Assembly: GCF_013365535.1 (NCBI RefSeq)
Contig: NZ_CP053590.1
Location: 3,896,501 to 3,960,500 of the forward strand
Reading direction: 5' to 3'
DNA from: Aquimarina sp. TRL1
Lineage (GTDB): Bacteria; Bacteroidota; Bacteroidia; Flavobacteriales; Flavobacteriaceae
DNA: 64,000 nucleotides
This document shows positions 45,700-54,751 of the stretch, in pieces. The position numbers and the translations under genes were made by a program. The notes under the pieces were generated by a model. That model was given only the letters and a program-made list of their open reading frames with translations. It was not told where the DNA came from and searched no databases. The stretch's first letter is position 1. The number at the start of each line of letters is the position of its first letter.

Positions 45700-46461
45700 A
45701 TGGAAGTAATATTTCTTGGTACGGGAACATCTCAGGGGATTCCGATTATAGGGAGTGATCATCCTGTGTGTAAAAGTGAAGATCCCAGAGATAAGAGATT
45801 AAGGGTCTCTGTATTGGTATCCTGGGATGATTATACCTATGTGGTAGATTGTGGACCGGATTTTAGACAGCAGATGTTGTCTAATGACGTTAGACGAATA
45901 GATGGGGTATTGTTTACACATGAACATGCAGATCATACCATGGGATTGGATGATATTCGTCCGTTCTTTTTCAGACAAGGAGATATTCCGATCTATGCAC
46001 ATAAACGTGTGATGGAAGCATTACGAATTAGATTTGATTATATTTTTTCTTCAGAAAATAAATATCCGGGAGCTCCCAGCGTCATAGAAAATGTACTAAC
46101 TAACCAACCATTTGCGCTGGGAAACCTGGATGTGATTCCGATTAATGCATCACACAACAGGTTACAGGTATTTGGATTTCGATTTGGGGAGTTTGCTTAT
46201 CTCACAGATGTAAAGACTGTAGCCGCAGAAGAAGTAAAAAAATTAAAAGGATTAAAAGTGTTGGTGGTAAATGCATTGAGAATAGAAGCGCATCATTCAC
46301 ACTTTAATTTAGAAGAAGCTTTGCAATTTATTGAAGAAGTTGCTCCTGAAAAAGCGTATTTAACGCATATAAGCCCTAATCTTGGATTTCATGCAGCAGT
46401 AGAAAAAACATTGCCAGAGCATGTTTTTATTGCATATGACAACCTAAAAATTACTATTTAA
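45700..46461 (+). CDS. MBL-fold metallo-hydrolase (PhnP-like phosphodiesterase type)
   Basis: The 253-aa protein begins EVIFLGTGTSQGIPIIGSDH, the hallmark of PhnP/RNase Z-like metallo-beta-lactamase-fold phosphodiesterases, with the metal-binding THEHADH (His74, His76, Asp78, His79). Extra zinc ligands sit in the early HPVCKSEDPRDKR segment. PhnP itself cleaves cyclic ribosyl phosphates; no phn genes are near, so the substrate is open. The following gene starts 2 bases after the stop, a tight operon. Confidence 0.92.
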   Translation: MEVIFLGTGTSQGIPIIGSDHPVCKSEDPRDKRLRVSVLVSWDDYTYVVDCGPDFRQQMLSNDVRRIDGVLFTHEHADHTMGLDDIRPFFFRQGDIPIYAHKRVMEALRIRFDYIFSSENKYPGAPSVIENVLTNQPFALGNLDVIPINASHNRLQVFGFRFGEFAYLTDVKTVAAEEVKKLKGLKVLVVNALRIEAHHSHFNLEEALQFIEEVAPEKAYLTHISPNLGFHAAVEKTLPEHVFIAYDNLKITI

Positions 46462-46463
46462 AA

Positions 46464-46961
46464 ATGAGAAGTAAGATATTTCTGTATCTGTTTGTATTTT
46501 CCTTATTGTTCATCCTTTTTATGTTTATGAATGCTAAAAAAGCAAAAGAAGCGTATGATAAAAAAATTGATCGGTTAACAACTAAAGTTAAAGAAAAAGA
46601 AGCTGCCATTGATTCGTTAGTAGATGTAACGATGGATTTGACATATTTTTCTTTGGAGAGTAGTGAAGAAGCGGTTTCTTATTTTGAAGAAAATGGATAC
46701 AATGCTTCAGAGCTGGCCTCAACAATATCTGATCAGATTATAGGACAGAATAAAGTAGACGATGATAATCCGATAATTCCATTTGCAGGAATGGAAGGAA
46801 ATATGAAAATTAATAAAGTACGCTTATTGAATCACAAATGGATTATTGCAGATTTTACCGATGGAGTATATTGGGGAGAATTGTTCATTTCTTATGAAGT
46901 AAATAAAGATCAAACAGTGGATTTTGAGGTAGAAAAGTCTTTTTTATATCCTAGAAACTGA
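46464..46961 (+). CDS. Membrane-anchored protein of unknown function
   Basis: The 165-aa protein has one N-terminal transmembrane helix (about 5-24, IFLYLFVFSLLFILFMFM), a short coiled coil (about 28-58, KIDRLTTKVKEKEAAIDSL) and a C-terminal soluble domain with INKVRLLNHKWIIADFTDG and WGELFISYEV. It starts 2 bases after the MBL-fold hydrolase stop, so translation of the two is coupled. I recognise no family; the coupling suggests that the pair act together at the membrane (inference). Confidence 0.75.
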   Translation: MRSKIFLYLFVFSLLFILFMFMNAKKAKEAYDKKIDRLTTKVKEKEAAIDSLVDVTMDLTYFSLESSEEAVSYFEENGYNASELASTISDQIIGQNKVDDDNPIIPFAGMEGNMKINKVRLLNHKWIIADFTDGVYWGELFISYEVNKDQTVDFEVEKSFLYPRN

Positions 46962-47123
46962 TTTAATTAAGATTGTATATTAGAAATCTATTACAATCAG
47001 ACACGACTTCAATAGATGTCATTCTGTTATATTTCTCTTATTGACCATCGTATTGTTATGCTTAACTAGATGAAACATCTTATTTATCTCATTTTCAAAC
47101 TTTATTATGAAATGCTAATACAT

Positions 47124-47272
47124 AAAAAATGCCCTATAAAATTACTATGCACTGGCTAAGAGGAGGTGGTATTATGGGATAAGCCCAAAACATCGATTGA
47201 GTTTTGCACTTTTCAGTCATAGTATTGTTTTAGATGATAATGAAAAAATACTTGTTTTATAGAGCATTTTGT
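47124..47272. repeat. 149-bp element bounded by 18-base inverted repeats, MITE-like
   Basis: The left end AAAAAATGCCCTATAAAA (47124-47141) and the complement of the right end, ACAAAATGCTCTATAAAA (47255-47272), agree at 16 of 18 positions. The inside has no ORF of note. I could not identify a clear target-site duplication, so a transposed element is only a possibility. Confidence 0.4.
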
Positions 47273-47295
47273 AAAAACATAAAAATGATATCAAT

Positions 47296-47343
47296 AAGAC
47301 CCTGTCATGAAATTGAAGTGTATCAATGTTAAGACAGGGTCTT
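47296..47343. terminator. Hairpin between the membrane protein gene and the phytase/GDPD gene
   Basis: AAGACCCTGTC (47296-47306) pairs with GACAGGGTCTT (47333-47343) around a 26-base loop; TTTT follows on the plus strand. The long loop makes it an atypical terminator. Confidence 0.6.
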
Positions 47344-47374
47344 TTCTGATCATCAATTAACACAATTATTGTTG

Positions 47375-50245
47375 TTATTTTTTGATTATTTTTCTTTTGA
47401 TAAATTCTCCATTGATTTCAATTACTGCAATGTATACTCCGCTTGCTACCTGCAGACCATTATCACTTATACCATTCCAGCTATATGAAAAAGGAAGGGA
47501 TAAGTCATTTTTTTGAGTATATGATGTAATTTGTTTTCCGTATAAATCGTAAATATTGATAGTAATTGTCGTATGATCTTGTGTTAATGTGTTCTCTGGG
47601 ATAGAAAATGTTACTTCTCTATCAAAAGTAGTGGGGAATACTTTTAGGTGATCGTTTACCCGAGGGGCATTCTTCTTTTCCCAGGACATACCTAATGGAG
47701 TATCTAGCCAGACTAAGATAAATTCATTATCGTCTGGTAGTTTTGTCCCTGCATGTCTACCTACGCTAAAAGGATAGTTGTTGTCATTGACCACACCGAT
47801 TAAAAATGGGTTAAAAACAATTACACTCTCGATAGTAACAAAAGGAAAAGCAAAGGCACGACCGATACCAATGTCTCCTTCTGATCCTGGTTCGGAAATT
47901 CTTCTGATATCTTTGATCTTAAGAAGATTGATTGTTTTTTTCTTTTTTATTTTTTCCTGCTTTGGATTTAATTGTATTTCATAAATTGCTTTAAACCCTT
48001 TTAAATCTCCCTGAGTACCATCACGTTCTATAATAACTCCTCGTTTTTTAGAGAACATAATAAACTCTCCAATTGCAGTAGCTTTCTGGTGTAGCGGGTA
48101 AATGTATTTTTTCCCCGTATACGAAGCTGAATTAATATCAAACTCATGGATAAGAAGGTGATTTTTCTCTTCTCCTTCTAATGGCTTTTCTAATAAGGGC
48201 AATAATTTTCTTTTGTCTTTGGATAATGCCATTCCTTCAAAACCGCCACTTTTTTTCACTTTAAAGGGAGTAGTTAACTTTGTACTTCTATAAGGCCAAT
48301 ACATTCCTGCTAACCAAGGAGTATTTTCACCATTTTGATCTTGTAGGTTGGTTCCATCACCAGCATTTTCTACTTTAGGGAAATCTCCTAACAGACAGAC
48401 TGTTCTTATGGATGGATAGTGTTTATGTGTGTATAATAATGTACGAAAATCAAAACTTTGAATATCAGCGCGTTCTTCCATCTTATTCGTCTGGATAACT
48501 TCTGCAATAGCTTTTGTAAAAGAGGCAAAATCTACTGTTCTTAATGAAAAGACATCACCTCTTTCATCACGATCTGTTCTTGGATTTATTTTGGTTTCTA
48601 TATTAAAACGAACCTTAGCAGCATTTTTCCATCTTTTTTGAGCCTCAGGATGTGTTTTTCCTGCACCGTCTTTATAGTAAGCTACATAGTATGTTACAAA
48701 ATCGAATACTTGCTGCAGTGAAGGAATGATGTATGGATGTATAAAATTTTGTTGGTTTGCATATGCTACGGATACAGGAGATAGAGAGAGTTCATTGGTT
48801 TGATGAGGTCTGCCGGATAAAAGTTTATCTGCTATAAAAGTAGTTTGTATACTGGCTAATGTCATGTCCTTAACCAGTACCTCGTCTTTATATTCGTAAG
48901 AAGCCCCGTCTACTTTTCTGGTTTTGGCAGCTTCTATATGTGGATCGTGATCAAGAACAGGGATTCCATCTTTAGTTATACCACAATCAGTTTCCAGTGT
49001 AGGCATTAAAAAATCCAAGGCAGCTTCCATAGAAGGGAGTGTGTTCTCTGGACGTAGATTTCTGGCTCCTCGATGCCCCTGCGCATCAAATTTATTGATG
49101 TCAATTAATCCATCCTTATCAATGTAGTCAGGAGTTCCATCTTTATTTTTGTCAAAGTTTTGAATTGCAGTCAGTAATAAGTCAGGACGATCACTGATAA
49201 TGCCATTAATACCAGTATCTAACAATTGATTGATATGTATGCTATCATTAACCGTATATACTACGATGGGATGTCCTGATTTTTGCAGTGATTCTACATT
49301 AAAAAGCTCGCTAGAAGCAGGGGATAACCCCGAAGGAGGTGTTTTTCTCGAAGAAACATATGTCGCTTTATTTTCGTCATCAAGCATTACATACCATGGT
49401 GACATAACCGGAGCTTTAGCCCCATTCTGAAATGCATGTGCTCTCATAGCATTCATGATACGGATAGCACTGGATTCTTCACTAAATGGATTTTGGGGAG
49501 AACGAAGCTCTTTTCCAGGAATGTCATAATCGGGAAGCGTATAAGGAGCTTCTAGTAAAATACCGTTACGATCAAAATGAAGTAAAAAAGGACCAAATTC
49601 ATCTCCAATCCACAGATCTCCATTAGGAGTTTGTTGGATTGATTCGATATCAAAATCAGCTCCAGTTAATATCCTATCGGAAGAAAACTCATTTGTAATC
49701 GCGAAAGGAATTAAACGATTAGGATCTTTTAATTCGATGTGATTTATTATTTCGATGGTTCCTTTTCCAAGTCCAAAGATGGATTTAAAATTAGGACGAA
49801 TTGTATAGATCCTCAGATGGTAATCTGCAGAATTTTCAATGGTTCCGAAACCGTTATCAGACATAGCCAAAAAAGTTCCGTCATGATTGTTTAATACAGC
49901 AGAAAATCCCTGAATAGGTTGTTTGTTAGGGAAAGGAATTATTTGATCATTGATAGGAGCAGTACCAATGTAATTTCCGGAGGTCGGCCCATTAGAAAAA
50001 CTAGCAGCAGGTAATACGGCTCTTGCTACAAGAATGTCACCAAAGTTGTAGAAAGATTTACCGGTTCCTTTTGGATATATTTTTTTGTACAAAGAGGATG
50101 TGGGAGATGTATTCTCCATCAGTAAGGAAACCCCTTTTTGAGTAACTGTACGTTCTTGTGCGTTGATAGCGTCTGGCAGATATAACAAGGTTAAACACCA
50201 TACTACTAACATTATTTTAGACTTAGGGTAATAAGAGCGGTTCAT
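47375..50245 (-). CDS. Secreted phytase-like esterase / glycerophosphodiester phosphodiesterase protein with T9SS sorting domain
   Basis: The 956-aa protein has a signal peptide (about 1-30). Residues about 110-250 are the first part of a phytase-like esterase domain (TGADFDIESI, GDLWIGDEFG). Residues 325-356 look like the end of a GDPD barrel (GHPIVVYTVND, GINGIISDRPDLL). The GDPD start follows at 388-440: AQGHRGARNLRPENT (His391, Arg392, Glu400), ETD (418-420) and VLDHDP. The phytase-like domain resumes at about 667 (GGFEGMALSKDKRK). Residues about 870-956 are a T9SS type A sorting domain (INIYDLYGKQI, GLQVASGVYIAVI, KRKIIKK). It probably acts on the cell surface or is released, scavenging phosphate from phosphodiesters (inference). 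Confidence 0.85.
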   Translation of the reverse strand: MNRSYYPKSKIMLVVWCLTLLYLPDAINAQERTVTQKGVSLLMENTSPTSSLYKKIYPKGTGKSFYNFGDILVARAVLPAASFSNGPTSGNYIGTAPINDQIIPFPNKQPIQGFSAVLNNHDGTFLAMSDNGFGTIENSADYHLRIYTIRPNFKSIFGLGKGTIEIINHIELKDPNRLIPFAITNEFSSDRILTGADFDIESIQQTPNGDLWIGDEFGPFLLHFDRNGILLEAPYTLPDYDIPGKELRSPQNPFSEESSAIRIMNAMRAHAFQNGAKAPVMSPWYVMLDDENKATYVSSRKTPPSGLSPASSELFNVESLQKSGHPIVVYTVNDSIHINQLLDTGINGIISDRPDLLLTAIQNFDKNKDGTPDYIDKDGLIDINKFDAQGHRGARNLRPENTLPSMEAALDFLMPTLETDCGITKDGIPVLDHDPHIEAAKTRKVDGASYEYKDEVLVKDMTLASIQTTFIADKLLSGRPHQTNELSLSPVSVAYANQQNFIHPYIIPSLQQVFDFVTYYVAYYKDGAGKTHPEAQKRWKNAAKVRFNIETKINPRTDRDERGDVFSLRTVDFASFTKAIAEVIQTNKMEERADIQSFDFRTLLYTHKHYPSIRTVCLLGDFPKVENAGDGTNLQDQNGENTPWLAGMYWPYRSTKLTTPFKVKKSGGFEGMALSKDKRKLLPLLEKPLEGEEKNHLLIHEFDINSASYTGKKYIYPLHQKATAIGEFIMFSKKRGVIIERDGTQGDLKGFKAIYEIQLNPKQEKIKKKKTINLLKIKDIRRISEPGSEGDIGIGRAFAFPFVTIESVIVFNPFLIGVVNDNNYPFSVGRHAGTKLPDDNEFILVWLDTPLGMSWEKKNAPRVNDHLKVFPTTFDREVTFSIPENTLTQDHTTITINIYDLYGKQITSYTQKNDLSLPFSYSWNGISDNGLQVASGVYIAVIEINGEFIKRKIIKK

Positions 50246-50403
50246 GTGTGATAAGCTTTAAGTTTATGACATAAAGATATTATGAGAACCGCTTTTTCTT
50301 GTTTGCTTTTTATAAATAAAAGATTACGATATGGTTATGAATTTCTGCTTTTAAAAAATGAAGAAAATGTTTTTTAAGTTGCCAGAATATTGGAATTACC
50401 AAA

Positions 50404-51243
50404 CTAGGGAGTTGCATTCAGAGAAACTCCAGCTTTTCTGGATTGTGCATTGCCAAAAGCTTCTATTTTTCTAAGATCAAATGCTCCGATTTTTAAACAA
50501 GCGTCTACCCATAAATCGGTAATTTCTATGAGCTCTTCTTTAGAAACAGGGTTCATTTTCTTTAGACATTTGATATGGTGATATTCAAAATTAAAGGCAG
50601 ATTTAGTTTTATTTATAAAATCGTACAATGCCATCATTGTTTGTCCTTTTTGCTCTACTTTATGAATGAGTCCCTTTTTATATAATTCTTTTGCACTGTA
50701 TAATTCTCCATTTTTCAGGATGGTTTGTGCATCCAGAAAGTTTGCTTTTCTGGGAAGAAAGCTATAGGCTCCCATTCCTGGGAAGAGATTAAATTTTTGT
50801 TCAGGAAAGCAGAATTTGGCATGTTCTTCTGCCAAAATAAAATCATGAGCAAGGGCACACTCAAACCCGCCTCCATAAGCATTTCCCTCTACTAAAGCTA
50901 TGGAGATAGCAGGCAAGCCAAAGGCAGTATAGATTGCATAAATGGCATCTACACATAAGTGTGCATATCGTGTTAATGCCTCTTTATCTTTTGTTTTGAT
51001 ATGCTTTAAAAAATAAGGAAGGTCTCCTCCCATGTTATAGATTCCTTCGTGTTCTGAGGCAGATACAACGAATTTTACAGGGCGGTCAGGATGTGAGAAA
51101 TAAGATTGTATCCATTGGATGCAATCTTTAAACTCTTTTAATCCGTGATAGCAAAAATTGGGCATTCCTGTATTTTTAATCTTCCAGAGTAGAAGTTCAT
51201 GTTCTCTGTAGTAATCTATGGTTACACAATTGAATGTTTTCAT
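50404..51243 (-). CDS. RpfF-like crotonase, candidate DSF-type fatty-acid signal synthase
   Basis: The 279-aa protein is a crotonase-fold enzyme whose alignment, from memory, is closest to RpfF of Xanthomonas, not to general enoyl-CoA hydratases. Shared features in order are GIYNMGGDLPYFL (oxyanion-hole region), ISIALVEGNAYGGGFECALAHDFILAEE with Glu128, and FCFPEQKFNLFPGMGAYSFL with Glu148. Glu128 and Glu148 are 20 residues apart, as are the RpfF catalytic residues Glu141 and Glu161. RpfF dehydrates 3-hydroxyacyl-ACP to cis-2-enoyl-ACP and hydrolyses it to the signal. It is the last of four closely spaced lipid-type genes. No RpfB, RpfC or RpfG is visible here. Confidence 0.82.
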   Translation of the reverse strand: MKTFNCVTIDYYREHELLLWKIKNTGMPNFCYHGLKEFKDCIQWIQSYFSHPDRPVKFVVSASEHEGIYNMGGDLPYFLKHIKTKDKEALTRYAHLCVDAIYAIYTAFGLPAISIALVEGNAYGGGFECALAHDFILAEEHAKFCFPEQKFNLFPGMGAYSFLPRKANFLDAQTILKNGELYSAKELYKKGLIHKVEQKGQTMMALYDFINKTKSAFNFEYHHIKCLKKMNPVSKEELIEITDLWVDACLKIGAFDLRKIEAFGNAQSRKAGVSLNATP

Positions 51244-51281
51244 ATTAGTATCTTTTTTTTGATTACCATTTTGAAGCCTTT

Positions 51282-52373
51282 TTAGTCATTACTGCCTTTA
51301 TGTACAGAACAAAATGGTTGTTGGGAGAGGGGTTTTTTCTTATTATAAAAAAATAGTAAAGCAGCTGTAGCTTGCTCTATTGCTTTTTTAGAAGGTGCTG
51401 TATTCGCTAATCGGTTTAGAATTACAAAATCATGTATCGTACCACGATATCGGGTGGAAATTACAGGAACTCCTGCTTTTCTTAATTTATTAGCGTAGGC
51501 TTCTCCTTCATCTCTTAATACATCGTATTCTGCTGTGATAATTAGTGCAGGAGGTAATTGAGATAGTTTCCTTCTTTTCGTTCTCAGGGGAGCAACCGTA
51601 TGTTTTTTTCGTAGTTTTTTATCAGGAGCATAGGAGGATAAAAACCATTCCATTGCTGATTTTGTCAGATAATGCTTTTCTGCAAACCTCTTATAGGATA
51701 CAGTGTTCATTCGGGTATCAGTGACAGGATAGAACAATAATTGAAAATCAATTTTTGGTCCTTTTCTTTCTTTAGACAACAGGGATATAACAGTAGCCAT
51801 ATTTCCCCCGGCACTATCGCCTCCGATTGCGATTCTTTGGGAGTCTAGCCCAAAGGAATCCCCATGTTCTTTTATCCATTCCAGTGCGGCATAGCCCTCT
51901 TCTAATGCTGTAGGGTATATCGCTTCGGGAGCTAGTGAATAATGAACAAATACAACCGCAGTATTTGCTTTTTCTGAGATTGTTTTTATAAACCTTTCGT
52001 GTGTTTCTAATCCACCAAGAATCCATCCTCCTCCATGAAAATAGAGGAGAACGGGAAGAGGTTTTATAGTAGTTTTGGGGGTTACTATTGTAATATCTAC
52101 CTTTTGATCAGAAGGCATAGTTATTTGATGATGGGTCATAGAACAATTCGAGTGTTCAGTTTCACCAGCCTGTAAGTTGATATAACTTTGCCGGGCTTTG
52201 GATACGGGAAAAGTCTCAATAGGAGGTCCTGTATATGAGTTTATAGTTTCCAGGAAAGCTTTTACGTCTTTGTCTAAATCTATATTGTTTAGAACGTTAT
52301 GTTTTTCTTGTCCCGTGCAAAATGAGATATATGAAAAACATATGAATTTAATTATTAGTACTGAATATTTCAT
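51282..52373 (-). CDS. Secreted alpha/beta-hydrolase of the hormone-sensitive-lipase type
   Basis: The 363-aa protein has a Sec signal (MKYSVLIIKFICFSYISFC). It carries the oxyanion motif YFHGGGWILGG (HGGGW at 113-117), the nucleophile Ser187 in IGGDSAGGNMA, an Asp in AEYDVLRDEG and a His in GTIHDFVILN, so the triad is complete. Such enzymes hydrolyse short or medium acyl esters. It lies 38 bases upstream of the RpfF-like gene on the same strand, so a role in releasing or processing the same acyl compound is plausible (inference). The leader before its start is an interrupted ACT/TAC repeat. Confidence 0.9.
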   Translation of the reverse strand: MKYSVLIIKFICFSYISFCTGQEKHNVLNNIDLDKDVKAFLETINSYTGPPIETFPVSKARQSYINLQAGETEHSNCSMTHHQITMPSDQKVDITIVTPKTTIKPLPVLLYFHGGGWILGGLETHERFIKTISEKANTAVVFVHYSLAPEAIYPTALEEGYAALEWIKEHGDSFGLDSQRIAIGGDSAGGNMATVISLLSKERKGPKIDFQLLFYPVTDTRMNTVSYKRFAEKHYLTKSAMEWFLSSYAPDKKLRKKHTVAPLRTKRRKLSQLPPALIITAEYDVLRDEGEAYANKLRKAGVPVISTRYRGTIHDFVILNRLANTAPSKKAIEQATAALLFFYNKKKPLSQQPFCSVHKGSND

Positions 52374-52436
52374 ATGTAGTAGTAGAAAGAAGTAGTAGTT
52401 ATATAAGTAATAGTTGTAGTAGTAGTACTTCTTTTA
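52374..52436. repeat. Interrupted TAG/TAC trinucleotide tract in the intergenic gap
   Basis: The 63 bases between the hydrolase start and the preceding gene's stop are largely runs of GTA/TAG triplets (GTAGTAGTAGA, GTAGTAGT, GTAGTAGTAGTAC) with short breaks. It forms the hydrolase leader and could vary by slippage. Confidence 0.7.
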
Positions 52437-53534
52437 CTAACTTAGAGAATTTTGCATCCGATGCTTTTTTTGATTTTTTAGATATTTCATTCCGATTTTT
52501 TTTAAGTATAAAATTGAAAAAGTAGTAAGAGTGACTAAAACGATTATCATCAGAATAGTGTATTCGTTTTTAATAGAAACTCCAAAAAGAGCAATTCCCC
52601 AATAGATAAGAATCCACTGGATGATATAAAATACGGTGACATTTCTACTGGCAAAATATAGCAACTCGAAGAACTTATTGTGTTTACAAAATTTGACAAT
52701 AATATGTCCTGTCCAAACCACCAATAAATTAATCCCTATGAGTAATACAAATCCTCCAGGCCCCAGATGGTAGTAGTCTCCAAAATGGTATTCGTAATTA
52801 TACGAGCATAAACCAATTCCTGCGGCGACAAATAAAAGCCCTATACGCCACATCCAGGTGTACATTTTTACAGCGTCCTGATTGAGTTCTTTATACCATT
52901 TTCCAAAAAATAAGCCTATAAGGATGAAGGATACCCATGGAAATACAGGGAAATATATATTGAATTTGTTTCCCCAAAATAAATCACAGAGGTAATCTAA
53001 TACGGGATGTCCGACTCTGTAACCACTTAGTTCTTTGGAGACAGATACGATAAGTAAGACAAAAAATAATATTACATATTTGTTTTTTGAAATTTTATTG
53101 ATAACAGCCATTAGTAAGAGAGAAAGTCCCGCTAATTGCAGAATATCCCCTAAGAGGAAAAAGTATACATAGTTATAGGGGTCTCCCAGAGTTAATCTGT
53201 TTCTAAGCACGAAAGAGTCCGGGATGATACCTATAGAAAGAGGAATAACAAATCGTATGATATTTAATGAATAGGCGAGCGCCAAGATACTAAGACCTCT
53301 CTTGATAGCGGTAGAAAAAGAATTTCTGGAAGAAAAGGCAAATGAAATTCCCATTACGACCAGGAATATAGGAGTCCCTTTTTCCATAACTCTAATAATT
53401 TGACCTATAAAAGAGCCCCAGGCTTCAGAACTTCCATAGATTAGCATGCAATGAACCGGTATAATGGCAAGCACACTAAACCCTCGTACAAAGTCTATGG
53501 CTAGTATTCGATTCTTCTTTTTTTGTGGATTCAT
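52437..53534 (-). CDS. Polytopic membrane acyltransferase-like protein (DUF1624/HGSNAT type)
   Basis: The 365-aa protein has about 10 transmembrane segments. Its N-terminus, RILAIDFVRGFSVLAIIPVHCM, is the R-x-x-x-x-D-x-x-R-G pattern shared by acyltransferase 3 and the heparan-alpha-glucosaminide N-acetyltransferase/DUF1624 group, followed by GTPIFLVVMGISFAFSSR. These proteins transfer acyl groups across or at the inner membrane. It starts 23 bases after the sterol-desaturase-type gene and is in the same orientation as the hydrolase and RpfF-like genes, consistent with a lipid-modifying operon. Confidence 0.82.
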   Translation of the reverse strand: MNPQKKKNRILAIDFVRGFSVLAIIPVHCMLIYGSSEAWGSFIGQIIRVMEKGTPIFLVVMGISFAFSSRNSFSTAIKRGLSILALAYSLNIIRFVIPLSIGIIPDSFVLRNRLTLGDPYNYVYFFLLGDILQLAGLSLLLMAVINKISKNKYVILFFVLLIVSVSKELSGYRVGHPVLDYLCDLFWGNKFNIYFPVFPWVSFILIGLFFGKWYKELNQDAVKMYTWMWRIGLLFVAAGIGLCSYNYEYHFGDYYHLGPGGFVLLIGINLLVVWTGHIIVKFCKHNKFFELLYFASRNVTVFYIIQWILIYWGIALFGVSIKNEYTILMIIVLVTLTTFSILYLKKIGMKYLKNQKKHRMQNSLS

Positions 53535-53557
53535 TTTTGAGTTGTTTTTTTGAAGTT

Positions 53558-54532
53558 TTAGTTAGTGTTATTTTCTAGCGTTTTAGGTGTAGTATCAGAG
53601 AGAAGTATTTGAGTAGCTTCTTTTTGTTTTACGTCTGATTCCCAGGCGTCATTTCTATATTTACTAGCTTTTTTTCCACCATCAATATGATTCCAGCCTG
53701 GATACATAACAATATATTTTAGTTTATCAATAAACCGGGGAGCACTTTTGATATCTCTCCAGAGGTCTTTCCATAAAATAAACTGTACATCCCATAAGTT
53801 CTCACTGTTTATTTTATCATGAACAATCCCATATTCAGGAACTTCGTCTTCAAGTTGTGTTTGAAAAGTTCCAAATATGCGATCCCAGAAAGAAAAAGTT
53901 TCTCCGTAATTGGTGTCTAAATACTTGTGATTTTTTGCATGATGTACTCTGTGTACAGAGGGGGTAATAAATATTTTTTCCAACCAAGGTTGTTTCCCTA
54001 CGAACTTTTCGTGAATATGTTCATATAATCCGTAAATTCGAGCGATTGATTCTACAATAAAAACCATAAAGGGATCAAAACCCAGGAGTGGAATAAAAAT
54101 AATTGTAAGTGGTCCTTGAATAAAACCAATAAAAGATCCTCTGATGGCAGCAGTTAATTTCATTTCTTCTACAGTATGATGTACCCCATGAATGCACCAG
54201 AAGAATCGTACTTTATGCCCTAGTACATGAATACTATAGAACATAAAATCATATAATAGATATGCTAAACCCCAGATATACCATTCTGTTCCTAATGTAA
54301 ACAGGCGATATTGGTACATCCACATCATTCCACCCAGAATAACAATTTTACCCAAAAGGGTGTAGGGAATTATCTCTAGTAAATAAGATAGGATATTCAC
54401 AAAACCTTCTTTATTACTTTTTATATCTTTTGAGAATAAAAGAATGATCCATTCAAGAACTATTAAGCTAATTGAAACTATAAAAAACAGACTTCTGGAT
54501 TCCCCGAAAAATGATTGTATTGCTTGGTTCAT
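53558..54532 (-). CDS. Sterol desaturase/fatty acid hydroxylase family di-iron membrane protein
   Basis: The 324-aa protein has several transmembrane segments and the eight-histidine di-iron pattern of the fatty-acid hydroxylase superfamily: HVLGH (His102, His106), HGVHH (His115, His118, His119) and HRVHH (His194, His197, His198), with an additional EHIHEK. NYGETFSFWDRIFGTF is the typical following segment. It resembles AGMO-like hydroxylases. It probably hydroxylates an acyl chain or alkyl lipid. It is first in the close four-gene run ending with the RpfF-like gene, though 219 bases separate it from the acyltransferase gene upstream. Confidence 0.92.
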   Translation of the reverse strand: MNQAIQSFFGESRSLFFIVSISLIVLEWIILLFSKDIKSNKEGFVNILSYLLEIIPYTLLGKIVILGGMMWMYQYRLFTLGTEWYIWGLAYLLYDFMFYSIHVLGHKVRFFWCIHGVHHTVEEMKLTAAIRGSFIGFIQGPLTIIFIPLLGFDPFMVFIVESIARIYGLYEHIHEKFVGKQPWLEKIFITPSVHRVHHAKNHKYLDTNYGETFSFWDRIFGTFQTQLEDEVPEYGIVHDKINSENLWDVQFILWKDLWRDIKSAPRFIDKLKYIVMYPGWNHIDGGKKASKYRNDAWESDVKQKEATQILLSDTTPKTLENNTN

Positions 54533-54751
54533 AATTTTTTTTGATTAATAGATATGATTGATGTATCATACGACACAATACGCCAAATAGGATCGTATGC
54601 TGATTAATCTGAAATCTATTAATCAAGAGGTTTTATATTTTTCTTGAATTGTAGTAGGGGGAGGTTTGTAAGAGCATTAGGTTTTAATTTTGTTTTAGAG
54701 ATTGTAGAAATGGAATAATATCAATTTCTAGTTGATTTTAAATTGTATTTA

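Larger units (their letters stand above)
46962..47374. other. Intergenic region with an inverted-repeat element and a terminator
   Basis: No gene is supported. It contains an 18-base imperfect terminal inverted repeat enclosing 149 bases in total (47124-47272) and a hairpin (47296-47343) that can end transcription from either side. Confidence 0.6.
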
